Origin: an uncultured Bacilli bacterium
GTDB taxonomy: Bacteria; Bacillota_I; Bacilli_A; RF39; UBA660
DNA length: 64,000 nt
Direction of reading: 5' to 3'
NCBI GenBank assembly: GCA_910587065.1
Contig: CAJUMA010000005.1
Span: forward strand, 72,672-136,671
The translations under genes were made by a program, and so were the position numbers. Positions 17,320-26,350 of this stretch are shown piece by piece. The notes below the pieces were generated by a model. The model was not told where the DNA came from. It worked only from the letters and a program-made list of their open reading frames with translations, and searched no databases. Every line of letters begins with the position of its first letter. The first letter of the stretch is position 1.

Positions 17320-17658
17320 TTAACGATATACTTTTACTTCAGTATTTTTACTATGATCATATCTCCAATAGAAAGCTCCAAAATATGTATCCCCACAGTT
17401 ATCTTTAATTTCTTCACAATCGTAGGCAAATATATCTTCACCTGCATCACTTAAATCCAAAAACTTTAAATTTCCTTCTTTCATACAAGCTGTCTTACCT
17501 TTTGTAGCAACAGAATACTTATTTTTAAATACTTTAGTACAACTCGTTGTTTTCTCTTCCTGTTTAGTAATTGTATCATTTTGTACTTCACTATCTTTTT
17601 TAGCACAACCAGAGAGTAAAACGATGCTGATAAACAATAAACATATAACTTTTTTCAT
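17320..17658 (-). CDS. Small lipoprotein of unknown function
   Basis: This 112-residue protein starts MKKVICLLFISIVLLSGCAKK, a lipoprotein signal with LSGC lipobox, so Cys18 should be lipidated and the protein anchored outside the membrane. Five more Cys in the mature part suggest disulphides or a metal site. The C-terminal part is rich in aromatic and acidic residues. No family is recognised. It is convergent to nothing close and divergent from the 17774 gene. Confidence 0.75.
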   Translation of the reverse strand: MKKVICLLFISIVLLSGCAKKDSEVQNDTITKQEEKTTSCTKVFKNKYSVATKGKTACMKEGNLKFLDLSDAGEDIFAYDCEEIKDNCGDTYFGAFYWRYDHSKNTEVKVYR

Positions 17659-17724
17659 AACTTCAACTCTTCAGATAATATTATAAAACTTTAATATCTA
17701 TTTGTACATAAAAACACTCCTTTA

Positions 17725-17753
17725 TTGCCGAATAAATATATTCATGATAAAAT
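17725..17753 (+). promoter_or_regulatory. Candidate promoter of the frameshifted protease-like gene
   Basis: TTGCCG (17725-17730) and TAAAAT (17748-17753) are 17 bases apart, followed by a GGTGAT ribosome site and the ATG at 17774. Confidence 0.5.
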
Positions 17754-17773
17754 TAAAAAAGAATGGTGATTAT

Positions 17774-17902
17774 ATGAACTTAGAACAAGAAATAGAAAGA
17801 ATAATTTATAGCACAAATAATTTCTGGAGTGATTTAGAAAAAGCTCGTCATGTCTATATTGAAGTTGGAAAACTAGTCGAGAAAATAGTGAATTTTTTCT
17901 AA
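17774..17902 (+). pseudogene. N-terminal fragment of a frameshifted gene
   Basis: With a good ribosome site (GGTGAT) the ATG at 17774 encodes MNLEQEIERI then NFWSDLEKARHVYIEVGKLVEK, after which the frame stops at 17902. The sequence continues sensibly in another frame (NSEFFLTQAKKLQ) into the 17947 ORF. The A-run at 17882-17885 has four A; five would join the frames as EKNSEFF. It is therefore the N-terminus of the next gene. Confidence 0.7.
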
Positions 17903-17946
17903 CTCAAGCTAAGAAATTACAAAACAATTCTTTATCTAAAGAAGAA

Positions 17947-19512
17947 ATGGAAAGAATTTATGATATAAGTGAACACATGTTTGAGTCAGCCGATTGGTTT
18001 CGCGTTATTTGTCGCTCAGGGGCTAAACTTTTAAAAATTATTTATGATCGTCTTAATATAAACTCTCATATGGTTAAATCTATTGATTATATGCGTTTAA
18101 ATCAAGAAGATAAAGTGAAAGTATATCACTGGATTCTTTCTTTAGATATAAACGATAAACATTATGCCTTAACAATTTCCCATGATCTAGCTAATATAAA
18201 AAATAACTATCAAACAGAATATTTCGGCAGTAAATACCCAAAAACTAATACTAGAGGAGAGGTTTTATATGATGGAGAAGATTTAAATTTTCAAGAAATT
18301 GATAAAAACGAATTAGAAAGTATTGACAAGAAAATAAACTATATCAATTCTTACTATAAACAAGGAGATAAATATACCGCTTTATATGATGACTATTCCC
18401 TAGAACTGCTTCAAAGAGAATTAATTGCAAATAAAATGTATTATGAAATAAAAGTCCAGCAAATAGATATATATCAAAAAATGTTTCGCTTAAAAGATGG
18501 AAATGATAATGAAACTAATGTTACATCAATTCCTTTAGAAACTCTATTTATTGAATACTACCCTCAACTTATTGAAAATGTCTGCATTGAGGTCGAAAGA
18601 AATCTTAAACAAAAATTAGGAATAATAATGCCTGCTATAAAATTTAATTATACAGATGTAAACAAATGGTTCAAACATATGTGTTCTCTTCTTCAAGAAG
18701 AATTCATATATACTTACGATTTAGAAAACAAAGAATTATTTGAAATTAATGATAATTTTGATTTCCCTAATTTTAGAAAAAAACAAAGACATCTTGTATG
18801 TCCATACAAATACTATGACGATATTCTACAGTTACTAGATCAAGTGTATTCTTATATAGATACACTTACCAAACTAAACAAAATTTTTAAAAGTCATAAG
18901 CCTAGTAAGGAAGATCTAAGAATAGTCCGTAAATTAAAATCTTTACACTTTGCCATATCAACACACTTTCTTCCTGAAAGGGTCATATTTGAAAAAAATA
19001 TTGAACAAGTTAATGGTTCACCTTATGTAAAATCTAATTATATTAACGAAAAGTTCAAGACATTATTTCCAATTATCTTCAGCGCCAATGATTCTATCCA
19101 AAGTTTTAATAAATTTGGTTACAGTGAACAAATACATAGTTTAAATAAAATAATACCCTATCTCTTTAATGAACTAACAAGAAAAAACTGTGATCAAGCA
19201 ACAGAATATAATCCCTATATCAAACCTGTTTTGAATAGAATAAGATTATACACTTTATTTAATGAAAGAACTAAAAGTTACGAAATAATTTTCCATATCC
19301 CCAGTTTTTATGATTTTGAAGATGAATTTTACTATAGATATGAGCTAAGGGAAAATAATTTTTCACAAATTGATATAATAGAAGATGTTTATAATAATCC
19401 TGATTATGAAATAATCAGTACATCCTTAAAAGAAAGATTTCAAGAAAATCAAAGAAATACTGCTCATTTTGATGAGCTTCTAGATGATTCTTCTAGTATA
19501 AAATTAAAATAA
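17947..19512 (+). CDS. Cysteine-protease-like protein, main part of a frameshifted gene
   Basis: The longest frame gives 521 residues, but no clear ribosome site precedes the ATG at 17947. The intact gene would begin at 17774 and encode about 580 residues. The first 100 residues show a Cys-His-Asp arrangement (VICRSGAKLLKIIYD, VYHWILSLD, ISHDLANIKN) followed by TEYFGSKYP. With the upstream ARHVYIEVGKL, this resembles transglutaminase-like or papain-like cysteine proteases of bacteria. The remainder is helical, charged and unrecognised. The protease call is inference from the motif pattern. Confidence 0.55.
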   Translation: MERIYDISEHMFESADWFRVICRSGAKLLKIIYDRLNINSHMVKSIDYMRLNQEDKVKVYHWILSLDINDKHYALTISHDLANIKNNYQTEYFGSKYPKTNTRGEVLYDGEDLNFQEIDKNELESIDKKINYINSYYKQGDKYTALYDDYSLELLQRELIANKMYYEIKVQQIDIYQKMFRLKDGNDNETNVTSIPLETLFIEYYPQLIENVCIEVERNLKQKLGIIMPAIKFNYTDVNKWFKHMCSLLQEEFIYTYDLENKELFEINDNFDFPNFRKKQRHLVCPYKYYDDILQLLDQVYSYIDTLTKLNKIFKSHKPSKEDLRIVRKLKSLHFAISTHFLPERVIFEKNIEQVNGSPYVKSNYINEKFKTLFPIIFSANDSIQSFNKFGYSEQIHSLNKIIPYLFNELTRKNCDQATEYNPYIKPVLNRIRLYTLFNERTKSYEIIFHIPSFYDFEDEFYYRYELRENNFSQIDIIEDVYNNPDYEIISTSLKERFQENQRNTAHFDELLDDSSSIKLK

Positions 19513-19532
19513 CCGAATTTTAACTTTCGGTT
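19511..19532. terminator. Bidirectional hairpin terminator
   Basis: AACCGAA (19511-19517) pairs with TTCGGTT (19526-19532), flanked by A- and T-runs. It separates the convergent stops at 19512 and 19531. Confidence 0.8.
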
Positions 19533-19998
19533 ATTTTAATTTAAAAATATTAACAGAATTATTATTAGCAATGCCTGAAGTAATAAACATCTTATCCTCT
19601 GAATCTATCTCATAGAAAAGAGGTGCTTGAAATTCAATGCAATTAGCACTTACTCTTCTTTGCTCTTTTGTACCATTATCATTAATATCTCTAAGCAGTT
19701 TAAAATATCTAACTTGCCCTAAATCATCATCTTTTTCCTCAGAGCTCTCATAAGTTTCACAATAATTAATTAAAGAAGTAACAATTTTTGCATAATCAGG
19801 AGTAAAATCTAGCACTTTTGATAGTGTTCTATGCCCAGAAAGAAAATTAAAAGAATTTCTAATACGTCTTACATTACAATCTCCATCTTCGGTTAAAAGA
19901 GCTTGATAATACCTTATTGCGCCAGTATCATGAGCTTTTACGGAAAAAATAAAATTTTGATCATCAATTTTATAAAACTTTATTTCTGATCCAGTCAT
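19531..19998 (-). CDS. Conserved-looking protein of unknown function
   Basis: The 155-residue product starts at the ATG at 19998 (MTGSEIKFYKIDDQNFIFSV), chosen because AAGGGAGA lies just upstream; the longer open frame has no ribosome site. The protein looks soluble, alternating beta strands and helices, with an acidic loop near residues 97-105. No motif is recognised. It stands alone between two hairpin terminators. Confidence 0.65.
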   Translation of the reverse strand: MTGSEIKFYKIDDQNFIFSVKAHDTGAIRYYQALLTEDGDCNVRRIRNSFNFLSGHRTLSKVLDFTPDYAKIVTSLINYCETYESSEEKDDDLGQVRYFKLLRDINDNGTKEQRRVSANCIEFQAPLFYEIDSEDKMFITSGIANNNSVNIFKLK

Positions 19999-20064
19999 AT
20001 ACTTCTCCCTTTCCACCAACTTAATTATAATATAAAATACAAAATAACGCAAATACCAAGAAAT

Positions 20065-20094
20065 AAAGGTAATTTAAATTACTAAATTACCTTT
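20065..20094 (-). terminator. Terminator of the M29 aminopeptidase gene
   Basis: AAAGGTAATTTA (20065-20076) is the inverted complement of 20083-20094 and contains the stop codon of the aminopeptidase gene. T-rich sequence follows on the minus strand. Confidence 0.7.
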
Positions 20095-21273
20095 ATTCAT
20101 TACTAAAATTTCCTTATTATCATGCGTCGTGCCAACAATCTTTAATGTCTCATCACCAATCATAAAATCTACATGAATATTTGCATCATTTACACCAATA
20201 CTACGTAAATCATCACCCTTTTTGTCGCTTGCTTTACTATTACATTCTGTAAATCCCATGCCAAAAGCTAAATGACATGACGCATTTTCATCATAAAGTG
20301 TTTCTTTAAAAATTAAACCTGTATTATTAATTGGCGAATCATATGATACCAAAGCACATTCACCTAAATAACCAGAATAATCATCATTCGAAATAATTGT
20401 ACCAAGTAAATCTTTTCCAGTTTTAGCATCGTATTCAACTGCTTTGCCATCAACAAATTTTATGTAAAAGTCCTCTATCATAACTCCATTATAAAATAAC
20501 GGTTTTGTCGAATAAACTATACCCCTAGTCTTATTATATTGAGGTGATGTAAATATCTCTTCTGTCGGTAAATTACATATTTCCTTATGCGTCCCATAAC
20601 CACTACACCACTTATGACCTTCAGGAAGGTAAACATAAAGATCAGTTCCTAAATCATTAGTGTAATGTAGATATTCAAAATTATAATCATTAAGTTTATT
20701 TGCCTGATTATTCATACCATTTAACTTACTTATCCAATTTTCATATGGATCACTTTTCTCATCAACTAATGCCACTTCATATATCTTATTCCATAATTCG
20801 TCTTCTGTTAGACCAAGAGCTTTAGCCCAATAAGGATTTGGTACACCAGCAATACACCAATTGAGTTTATCCGTTTCGTATAGATCTCTAAAATACTTTT
20901 GTGTACTTCTTACATGTTTTGTTGTATCACTTATCTTTTTAGTATCAATATCATCCATTAAATTTGGAACCATACTTTGTAAAAATAAAAAAGCAGAATC
21001 TAACTTAGCATATTTATTTAAAATAGATTCATCAAACAAAGGATGCTTATTAATATTCTCTTGATCTAAATTCAATAACAATTCATGTTTCTTAAAGACA
21101 TCTTGTTCATCCACATAAATATCCCTTAATTCATACTCCGCCGCCGCGCTTAAAAGCAAGTCTTTAAATTCACTTAAAAAAGAAGGAAGTTGAATAAATA
21201 AATATTTCTTATCCTCTAATTTTAAAGCTTGTAATAATAATTTAGCATATTTTTCTTTTTTCACATTATTCAC
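20074..21273 (-). CDS. M29-family aminopeptidase (AmpS/PepS type)
   Basis: This 399-residue protein matches thermophilic M29 aminopeptidases: NWCIAGVPNPYWAKALG near residue 138, LPTEEIFTSPQYNKTRG near 235, EDFYIKFVDGKAVEYDAKTG near 268, and LAFGMGFTECN plus NDANIHVDFMIG near the C-terminus. The Glu, His and Asp of these motifs bind two metal ions. The family removes N-terminal residues from peptides in the cytoplasm. Length is normal for the family. It follows the GNAT-like gene after 15 bases, so the two may be co-transcribed. Confidence 0.9.
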   Translation of the reverse strand: MNNVKKEKYAKLLLQALKLEDKKYLFIQLPSFLSEFKDLLLSAAAEYELRDIYVDEQDVFKKHELLLNLDQENINKHPLFDESILNKYAKLDSAFLFLQSMVPNLMDDIDTKKISDTTKHVRSTQKYFRDLYETDKLNWCIAGVPNPYWAKALGLTEDELWNKIYEVALVDEKSDPYENWISKLNGMNNQANKLNDYNFEYLHYTNDLGTDLYVYLPEGHKWCSGYGTHKEICNLPTEEIFTSPQYNKTRGIVYSTKPLFYNGVMIEDFYIKFVDGKAVEYDAKTGKDLLGTIISNDDYSGYLGECALVSYDSPINNTGLIFKETLYDENASCHLAFGMGFTECNSKASDKKGDDLRSIGVNDANIHVDFMIGDETLKIVGTTHDNKEILVMNKGNLVI

Positions 21274-21288
21274 CCATTAGTTAGTATA

Positions 21289-22170
21289 CTACTTATCGCC
21301 AATTCTATAAATTTTTATTTCATTAATTTTATTTAAAGAGGCAAGCGAGTCCCCTTCAGGAACTTTTCCATCATATTCTAAAACTGCTCCATTATTTAAT
21401 GCTACTTTTTGATAAGGAATATCTTCAGCTAAAGCGGCAATATATAATACTTTATTATATTCATCACTTACTGTTCCAACATAAGAAATAAGAGCCTTTA
21501 AAGCTGACGTTGCATATCCCTTATTTGTTTTTTCTTCATAAATATCATAAGTTACATTTCCACTATAAGAGAAATTTGATTCCTCTTTCTTGTTTAGAGA
21601 AAGTTCCATCGTTCCAACTACCTCATAAGTATAACCATCAGCTATATTTAATTTAAGTTTACTCAAATTTAACTCTCTAAAAGGATTTAAAAACAAAATA
21701 ACACCCGCATCTTCTCCTACTATAGTGACATCATCAAAATTTAAAATTCCCATACAAGAAAATAAAATATTAAATGAGGAATCAACGGGCAAATACTTCT
21801 TGCACTCTTTAAAAGCACTCATAAAATCAATTATTCTATCGAATAAATAGTGTTTTCCCTCATTAGTTAACTCTGTCGATAAAAATTCTTCATCGCCATC
21901 TTTAAATCTATAACCCGAAGCATCCAAATCTATAAACAAATTTCTATTTTCCGCAGTAAGTAAAATCTTTTTGCCTGGATATCTTATTATGAGCCCATTT
22001 GTAGATTTAGCTAAAAAAATAGATGTACCCTTTTTCATAACTTCATCTTCTATATTACTTCCCAGTAATTCAAAAATATCAGTCTTCAGTTTTGAAAAAA
22101 GCACATCATCACGAATATCAATCTTTAAACAATCGTTGTATCTTTCTATTCTATAATTAAATTTACTCAT
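21289..22170 (-). CDS. GNAT-like acetyltransferase domain protein
   Basis: The 293-residue product starts at the ATG at 22170, eight bases after GGGTGG; a TTG further upstream is unlikely. The N-terminal 150 residues are unrecognised. The C-terminal part (about 180-285) reads like a GNAT acetyltransferase: VVGTMELSL, GNVTYDIYEEKTNKGYATSAL (the NxxYxI strand and acetyl-CoA site), and VALNNGAVLEYDG. The substrate is unknown. It precedes the aminopeptidase gene by 15 bases in a likely operon. Confidence 0.7.
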   Translation of the reverse strand: MSKFNYRIERYNDCLKIDIRDDVLFSKLKTDIFELLGSNIEDEVMKKGTSIFLAKSTNGLIIRYPGKKILLTAENRNLFIDLDASGYRFKDGDEEFLSTELTNEGKHYLFDRIIDFMSAFKECKKYLPVDSSFNILFSCMGILNFDDVTIVGEDAGVILFLNPFRELNLSKLKLNIADGYTYEVVGTMELSLNKKEESNFSYSGNVTYDIYEEKTNKGYATSALKALISYVGTVSDEYNKVLYIAALAEDIPYQKVALNNGAVLEYDGKVPEGDSLASLNKINEIKIYRIGDK

Positions 22171-22220
22171 TGTTGTACCACCCTTCAAGCTTTAACCTTT
22201 TATATATTATAGCAAAAGAA

Positions 22221-22242
22221 AAAAAGTATTTAAATACTTTTT
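22221..22242 (-). terminator. Palindromic terminator of the HTH-CYTH gene
   Basis: A perfect 22-base palindrome AAAAAGTATTT / AAATACTTTTT overlaps the stop at 22230, with a T-rich tail on the minus strand. Confidence 0.75.
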
Positions 22243-22994
22243 TTCATTTTATTATAAATTATATGATACGGATACCCTCTTTTATCAACATTTTCTATTT
22301 TTAAACCAAAATATTTAACTACTTCAATTAATAAATCATATTCCATTAATGGGCTTAAACTATATTCCTTAACCTCTATTTCCACAAAATAACCTAAAGA
22401 TTCAACATAATCAAGCGAGACTTCATATTTATTCTTATACATATATTTCTTTCGCATTTTATCGACAACAGCAATAACCTCTAAATCTAATACTTTAAAT
22501 ATTTTATCTAAATTTTTTTCATCATCTATTGTCACTTCAAATTCATCACAGTATTTATTTTGATACCAATGCTTATAATTTAAAATTTTCTTATTACCCC
22601 TTAAACCAATTCTCAACCATTCTTCAACGTCGCCATCATTATCGCACAAAAACGGACGATACTTAGGTTGATAATAGGTATCTACTTGATGACTCTCTCC
22701 CAAATACAAAGAACAATTCTCTAAAATATCATCTAAGCTTTTTGCCTCAGCTTCGCTTAACTTTATTTTTATTTCCGTTTCCACATCACTTTTTACATCA
22801 TCCCCATAAATTAAATAACTAACTTCGCACTCAAGTATACAGGTTAATTTAACTATTAAATCCAAACTTGGTTCTGTTCTTCCCATTTCCCAACTAGATA
22901 TAGTTTTATCAGAAACATATAAATATTTCGCTAATTCTTCTTGACTTAATCCTTTCTTTTTTCTTAATTCACTAATTCTTTTTCCTATATTCAT
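22230..22994 (-). CDS. XRE HTH domain fused to a CYTH domain
   Basis: The 254-residue product starts at the ATG at 22994 after AGGTGAT. Residues 1-60 are a typical XRE helix-turn-helix (LRKKKGLSQEELAKYLYVSD, then ISSWEMGRTEPSLD). Residues 71-250 look like a CYTH triphosphate-tunnel domain. ETEIK at 72-76 is the ExExK signature, then come Arg/Lys-bearing strands (WLRIGLRGNKK, KRKKYMYKN-like RKKYMYKNKYEVSLD) and FVEIEVKEYS. CYTH proteins bind or cleave triphosphates such as thiamine triphosphate or polyphosphate. The fusion suggests a transcription factor sensing a triphosphate ligand, which is inference. Confidence 0.8.
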   Translation of the reverse strand: MNIGKRISELRKKKGLSQEELAKYLYVSDKTISSWEMGRTEPSLDLIVKLTCILECEVSYLIYGDDVKSDVETEIKIKLSEAEAKSLDDILENCSLYLGESHQVDTYYQPKYRPFLCDNDGDVEEWLRIGLRGNKKILNYKHWYQNKYCDEFEVTIDDEKNLDKIFKVLDLEVIAVVDKMRKKYMYKNKYEVSLDYVESLGYFVEIEVKEYSLSPLMEYDLLIEVVKYFGLKIENVDKRGYPYHIIYNKMKKSI

Positions 22995-23018
22995 AAATAT
23001 CACCTGAACTAATCTTAC

Positions 23019-23104
23019 CATATTAAGAGATATAATTTTACCTACATTTTGTAGAGCTAAATAGTATATCTAAAAAGAAAAACTAACATATTAAAAGGTA
23101 TAAT
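23019..23104. repeat. Direct repeat upstream of the HTH-CYTH gene
   Basis: CATATTAAGAGATATAAT (23019-23036) recurs as CATATTAAAAGGTATAAT (23087-23104), 16 of 18 bases identical. A small palindrome CTACA-TTT-TGTAG lies between them at 23042-23054. They fall in the intergenic region before the HTH-CYTH start and could be regulator binding sites. Confidence 0.4.
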
Positions 23105-23128
23105 ATACTAGCACTAAATATATATAAT

Positions 23129-24268
23129 TTAACTATTTCTTTTTCTTAAAAGTCTACTTATTATATTATTTAGTATTATAAAAAGAAGTATAAATAAAAC
23201 TAAAATAAACATATTTTTAAATATTGGTTCTAAATTAACATAATTAATTTCTTCAATACTCTTAAGTAAATCATTTGTATTAATATAATAATATGCTGGT
23301 AAAATATGAGCAAACTTTAAAACAGAATTAGGAAGCATTGATGCAGGTACGAAAGCACCACATAAGAAAGCTGATCCTAGTGCAACAACATTTACAATAC
23401 CTGATATGGCATTTTTATTTTTTACAAGTGTACTTAAAAGCAAAGAAAGGCATATTGTAACAATGGTAAATACAAAAGAATTTATAACATAAACAAGCCC
23501 TCTTAAAGAAAACATTATATCACCAACAAGAACTAAGGCCAGAATATTAAATAATACAAACACAACAAAACCATATAATAAACTAGCTCCAAGTAAAGAC
23601 ATATTATATGAACTCAAATTTATACTACTAATAATAGTTCTTCTGCGAACATTTTTTTCATTAAAACTACACATTACTAAACAAATTATAAACAGTATAA
23701 CAGCAATAATACTATAACTTGCAAAAGAATAATAATTAGAGGCATTACTAACACTTGTTGTATCTAGTTTTGATTTTATCTTTATATTAGCACTTTTATC
23801 CAAATTAGAATTAATTTTATCAATTAATTCATCACCTCTATAATCATCTTTATAAACATCTTGAACTTTCAAATAAGCAAGCAAAATATTAGAAGCTAAT
23901 GTTGATTTATAATCACCTGAAGATTTAACTTCAATTGTTTTGGGATTTTCTGTAAAAACGCTTTTGCCATACTCAGAAGGTATATATATAATATAACTAA
24001 TATCTCGGTAAAATAAAGCGTCATCTAAATAATTATTATCTATATCTTTAATAGTTGACTTATCTTTTAGATAGTTAACTAAATTATTTGCTATTACAGA
24101 ATCATCTTCATTCACTATTGCAATTGGTGGTTTTACATCCGAGAAACCCATAGTATTATTATTGGCGGCCATATTTATTCCACCAAAGCAAATTAACATA
24201 ACTGTATAAAGTATAATTGTTCCTTTATATTTGCTTACTACCTTCCAAAAAGTCTTAAACAGCATCAT
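23129..24268 (-). CDS. ABC-2 type transporter permease
   Basis: This 379-residue membrane protein has an N-terminal membrane helix (about 14-32), a long extracytoplasmic loop (35-175), then five hydrophobic segments. These include an ABC-2 style region (GIVNVVALGSAFLCGAFVPASMLP near 288). This is the YhgE/DrrB type architecture. Its start overlaps the stop of the sister permease by 14 bases and has GGAGG upstream. With the ATPase and the second permease it forms a probable drug or lipid exporter. Confidence 0.88.
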   Translation of the reverse strand: MMLFKTFWKVVSKYKGTIILYTVMLICFGGINMAANNNTMGFSDVKPPIAIVNEDDSVIANNLVNYLKDKSTIKDIDNNYLDDALFYRDISYIIYIPSEYGKSVFTENPKTIEVKSSGDYKSTLASNILLAYLKVQDVYKDDYRGDELIDKINSNLDKSANIKIKSKLDTTSVSNASNYYSFASYSIIAVILFIICLVMCSFNEKNVRRRTIISSINLSSYNMSLLGASLLYGFVVFVLFNILALVLVGDIMFSLRGLVYVINSFVFTIVTICLSLLLSTLVKNKNAISGIVNVVALGSAFLCGAFVPASMLPNSVLKFAHILPAYYYINTNDLLKSIEEINYVNLEPIFKNMFILVLFILLFIILNNIISRLLRKRNS

Positions 24269-25412
24269 ACTTTTGCCTCCTTAATCCTCTCCATGATAAA
24301 ATTATCATTAATGCAGAAATTATAATTAAAGATAATATATCTTGAATAAATCTATTATTAACTCCATAATAGTAAAGAGCATAAAAGGCATCAGTAATTA
24401 AACTTGCAGGATTAATCATATTAACAAATGGTGCATATGTATCAACAATATATTTCATCGTAATACCCATCATACCAGATAAAAAACACCCAAGCATCGT
24501 TATAGCAATTAAAATACCAATTTTAGCGTTCTCATTTGTCTTAAACAAAGTTGCAACCAATACACCAAGTGCTAAACCAGCTAAAGAGCCAACCAGTGAT
24601 GTCAAAATAACAAAGCCTATTTCATTTCCATAATCAACATGTAAAACAAACACTGTAAATATAAATATTAAAGCAATTTCAACTAATTGAACCAAATAAC
24701 TAGCAAGTAGACTACTAATAATAAGAGTTCCTTTCTTTATTGCTGCTACAGCAGTTCTTTTCCCAACGCTCCCCATATTAGCAAGTTTTAAGTTAATAAT
24801 ATACATTGAAATTACTCCACCATACAAAGCACTCATAGCAATTAAGGTATAGTACTCTATCATTGTATAACTCATATTATCACGAGTCTTATCTATAACA
24901 GTTGCGTTTCCATTAATAACTTTATCCTTTATTCCTTCAATAATATTAGCAACCTCATTTGGCTTAGCAGTTTGAAGTTTATCTTTTACAAGAGTTGAAA
25001 TCATCTTTTTATTGCTTTCGATTTCATCAACAACAAATCTTAAAATGGTTTCATAAATGCCACTTTGATTCACTGTGATAGAAACACTATCTAAAAACTC
25101 TAAGTAACCTGTAATTTCTTTATCAGCCAACATTTTCTCCGCATCATCTTTATTTGTCATGGTTATATTAAATATTCTATCATCACCATTACTTAAAGAT
25201 TTATATGCTTCCTTATAAAAAACATCATCACTAAATTGTGGACTTTCAATTATCGCGATATCAAAGGTATTAAAACTTTCATTTTTTTCAATATCTTTAA
25301 AAGCTAAATTAAATAAAAAACCTAAAACAATTGGAAAGGCAAATGACCAAAATATAAGTGTTTTATTTCCCAAAAGAACTTTTAAAGAATAAATAAAATT
25401 ATGAAAAAACAT
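24255..25412 (-). CDS. ABC-2 type transporter permease
   Basis: This 385-residue protein has the same layout as its neighbour: one N-terminal helix (about 18-36), a large external loop to about 185, then five hydrophobic segments including LTSLVGSLAGLALGVLVATLF. The start codon overlaps the ATPase stop as TAATG, so translation is coupled. It pairs with the 23129 permease, suggesting a heterodimeric channel driven by the ATPase at 25412. Confidence 0.88.
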   Translation of the reverse strand: MFFHNFIYSLKVLLGNKTLIFWSFAFPIVLGFLFNLAFKDIEKNESFNTFDIAIIESPQFSDDVFYKEAYKSLSNGDDRIFNITMTNKDDAEKMLADKEITGYLEFLDSVSITVNQSGIYETILRFVVDEIESNKKMISTLVKDKLQTAKPNEVANIIEGIKDKVINGNATVIDKTRDNMSYTMIEYYTLIAMSALYGGVISMYIINLKLANMGSVGKRTAVAAIKKGTLIISSLLASYLVQLVEIALIFIFTVFVLHVDYGNEIGFVILTSLVGSLAGLALGVLVATLFKTNENAKIGILIAITMLGCFLSGMMGITMKYIVDTYAPFVNMINPASLITDAFYALYYYGVNNRFIQDILSLIIISALMIILSWRGLRRQKYDAV

Positions 25413-26350
25413 TAGTCTCTTAATTCCTTTCCTGTAAGACTTAAAAATACATCATTCAAAGTTGGTTTCTCTGAATAAATACTCGCATATTTAACTTTAG
25501 TTTGCTTTAATAAGTCCATTAAGTCAACCAAATTATTTTTGCCTTTTTTATACGTAACAATTAAAGCATTCATTTGCATATGTACCTCATCGACATTTTT
25601 ATTAGCTTTAATTTTATCCAATAATGTCGTCTTAACTTCTATACCCTCAACTGTAATTTTCTCATCAATATTTGCAAGTTCTTTTAATTCTTCACTAGTG
25701 CCACTAGCAAGTATTACACCCTTATCCAAAATTATTATTCTATCACATAGTATTTCTACTTCTTCCATATAATGGGTTGTATAAATAATTGTTGCACCAG
25801 ATTCTCTAAGTTTTTGAATTCCTTCCAAAATATTATTGCGGCTCTGAGGATCAACAGCTACAGTTGGTTCATCGAAAAAGATTATCTTAGGTTTATGAGC
25901 AATTCCACAAGCAATATTAAGTCTTCTAAGAAGCCCACCAGAAAGTTGTTTAGGATAATACTTCTTATAATTTTCAAGTCCCACTAACTTTAAAGCGTCT
26001 AGGACATATTCCTTTCTAATCTTCTTATCTTTTATATAAAGACCACAAAAATAATCAACATTATCTATTACATTAAGTTCATCAAAGACAGCAACATCTT
26101 GAAAAACAACGCCAATTTGACTTTTTAGTTTGCTATTGTCAGGTGTCATTTCTTCTCCCATTATTTTTATACTGCCCTGATTATATTTTAAAATTGATAA
26201 AATTGAATTAATCGTTGTGGTTTTACCGGAGCCATTCGGGCCTAAAAGACCAAGTATCTCTCCATTTTTAACAGTAAATGTTAAATTATCTACGGCTTTT
26301 ACACCCTTATACTCTTTTGTCAAATTTTTTACCTCAATTACATTTTTCAT
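25412..26350 (-). CDS. ABC transporter ATP-binding protein
   Basis: This 312-residue ATPase has Walker A GPNGSGKTT near residue 39, the Q-loop GVVFQDVAVFDEL, signature LSGGLLRR near 137, Walker B KIIFFDEPTVAVDP near 157 and the switch His in TTHYMEEVE. The C-terminal 90 residues form a small extra domain common in drug-export ATPases. It is translated from an ATG overlapping the end of the TetR-type gene by 17 bases, placing it in that operon with two permeases. Confidence 0.95.
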   Translation of the reverse strand: MKNVIEVKNLTKEYKGVKAVDNLTFTVKNGEILGLLGPNGSGKTTTINSILSILKYNQGSIKIMGEEMTPDNSKLKSQIGVVFQDVAVFDELNVIDNVDYFCGLYIKDKKIRKEYVLDALKLVGLENYKKYYPKQLSGGLLRRLNIACGIAHKPKIIFFDEPTVAVDPQSRNNILEGIQKLRESGATIIYTTHYMEEVEILCDRIIILDKGVILASGTSEELKELANIDEKITVEGIEVKTTLLDKIKANKNVDEVHMQMNALIVTYKKGKNNLVDLMDLLKQTKVKYASIYSEKPTLNDVFLSLTGKELRD

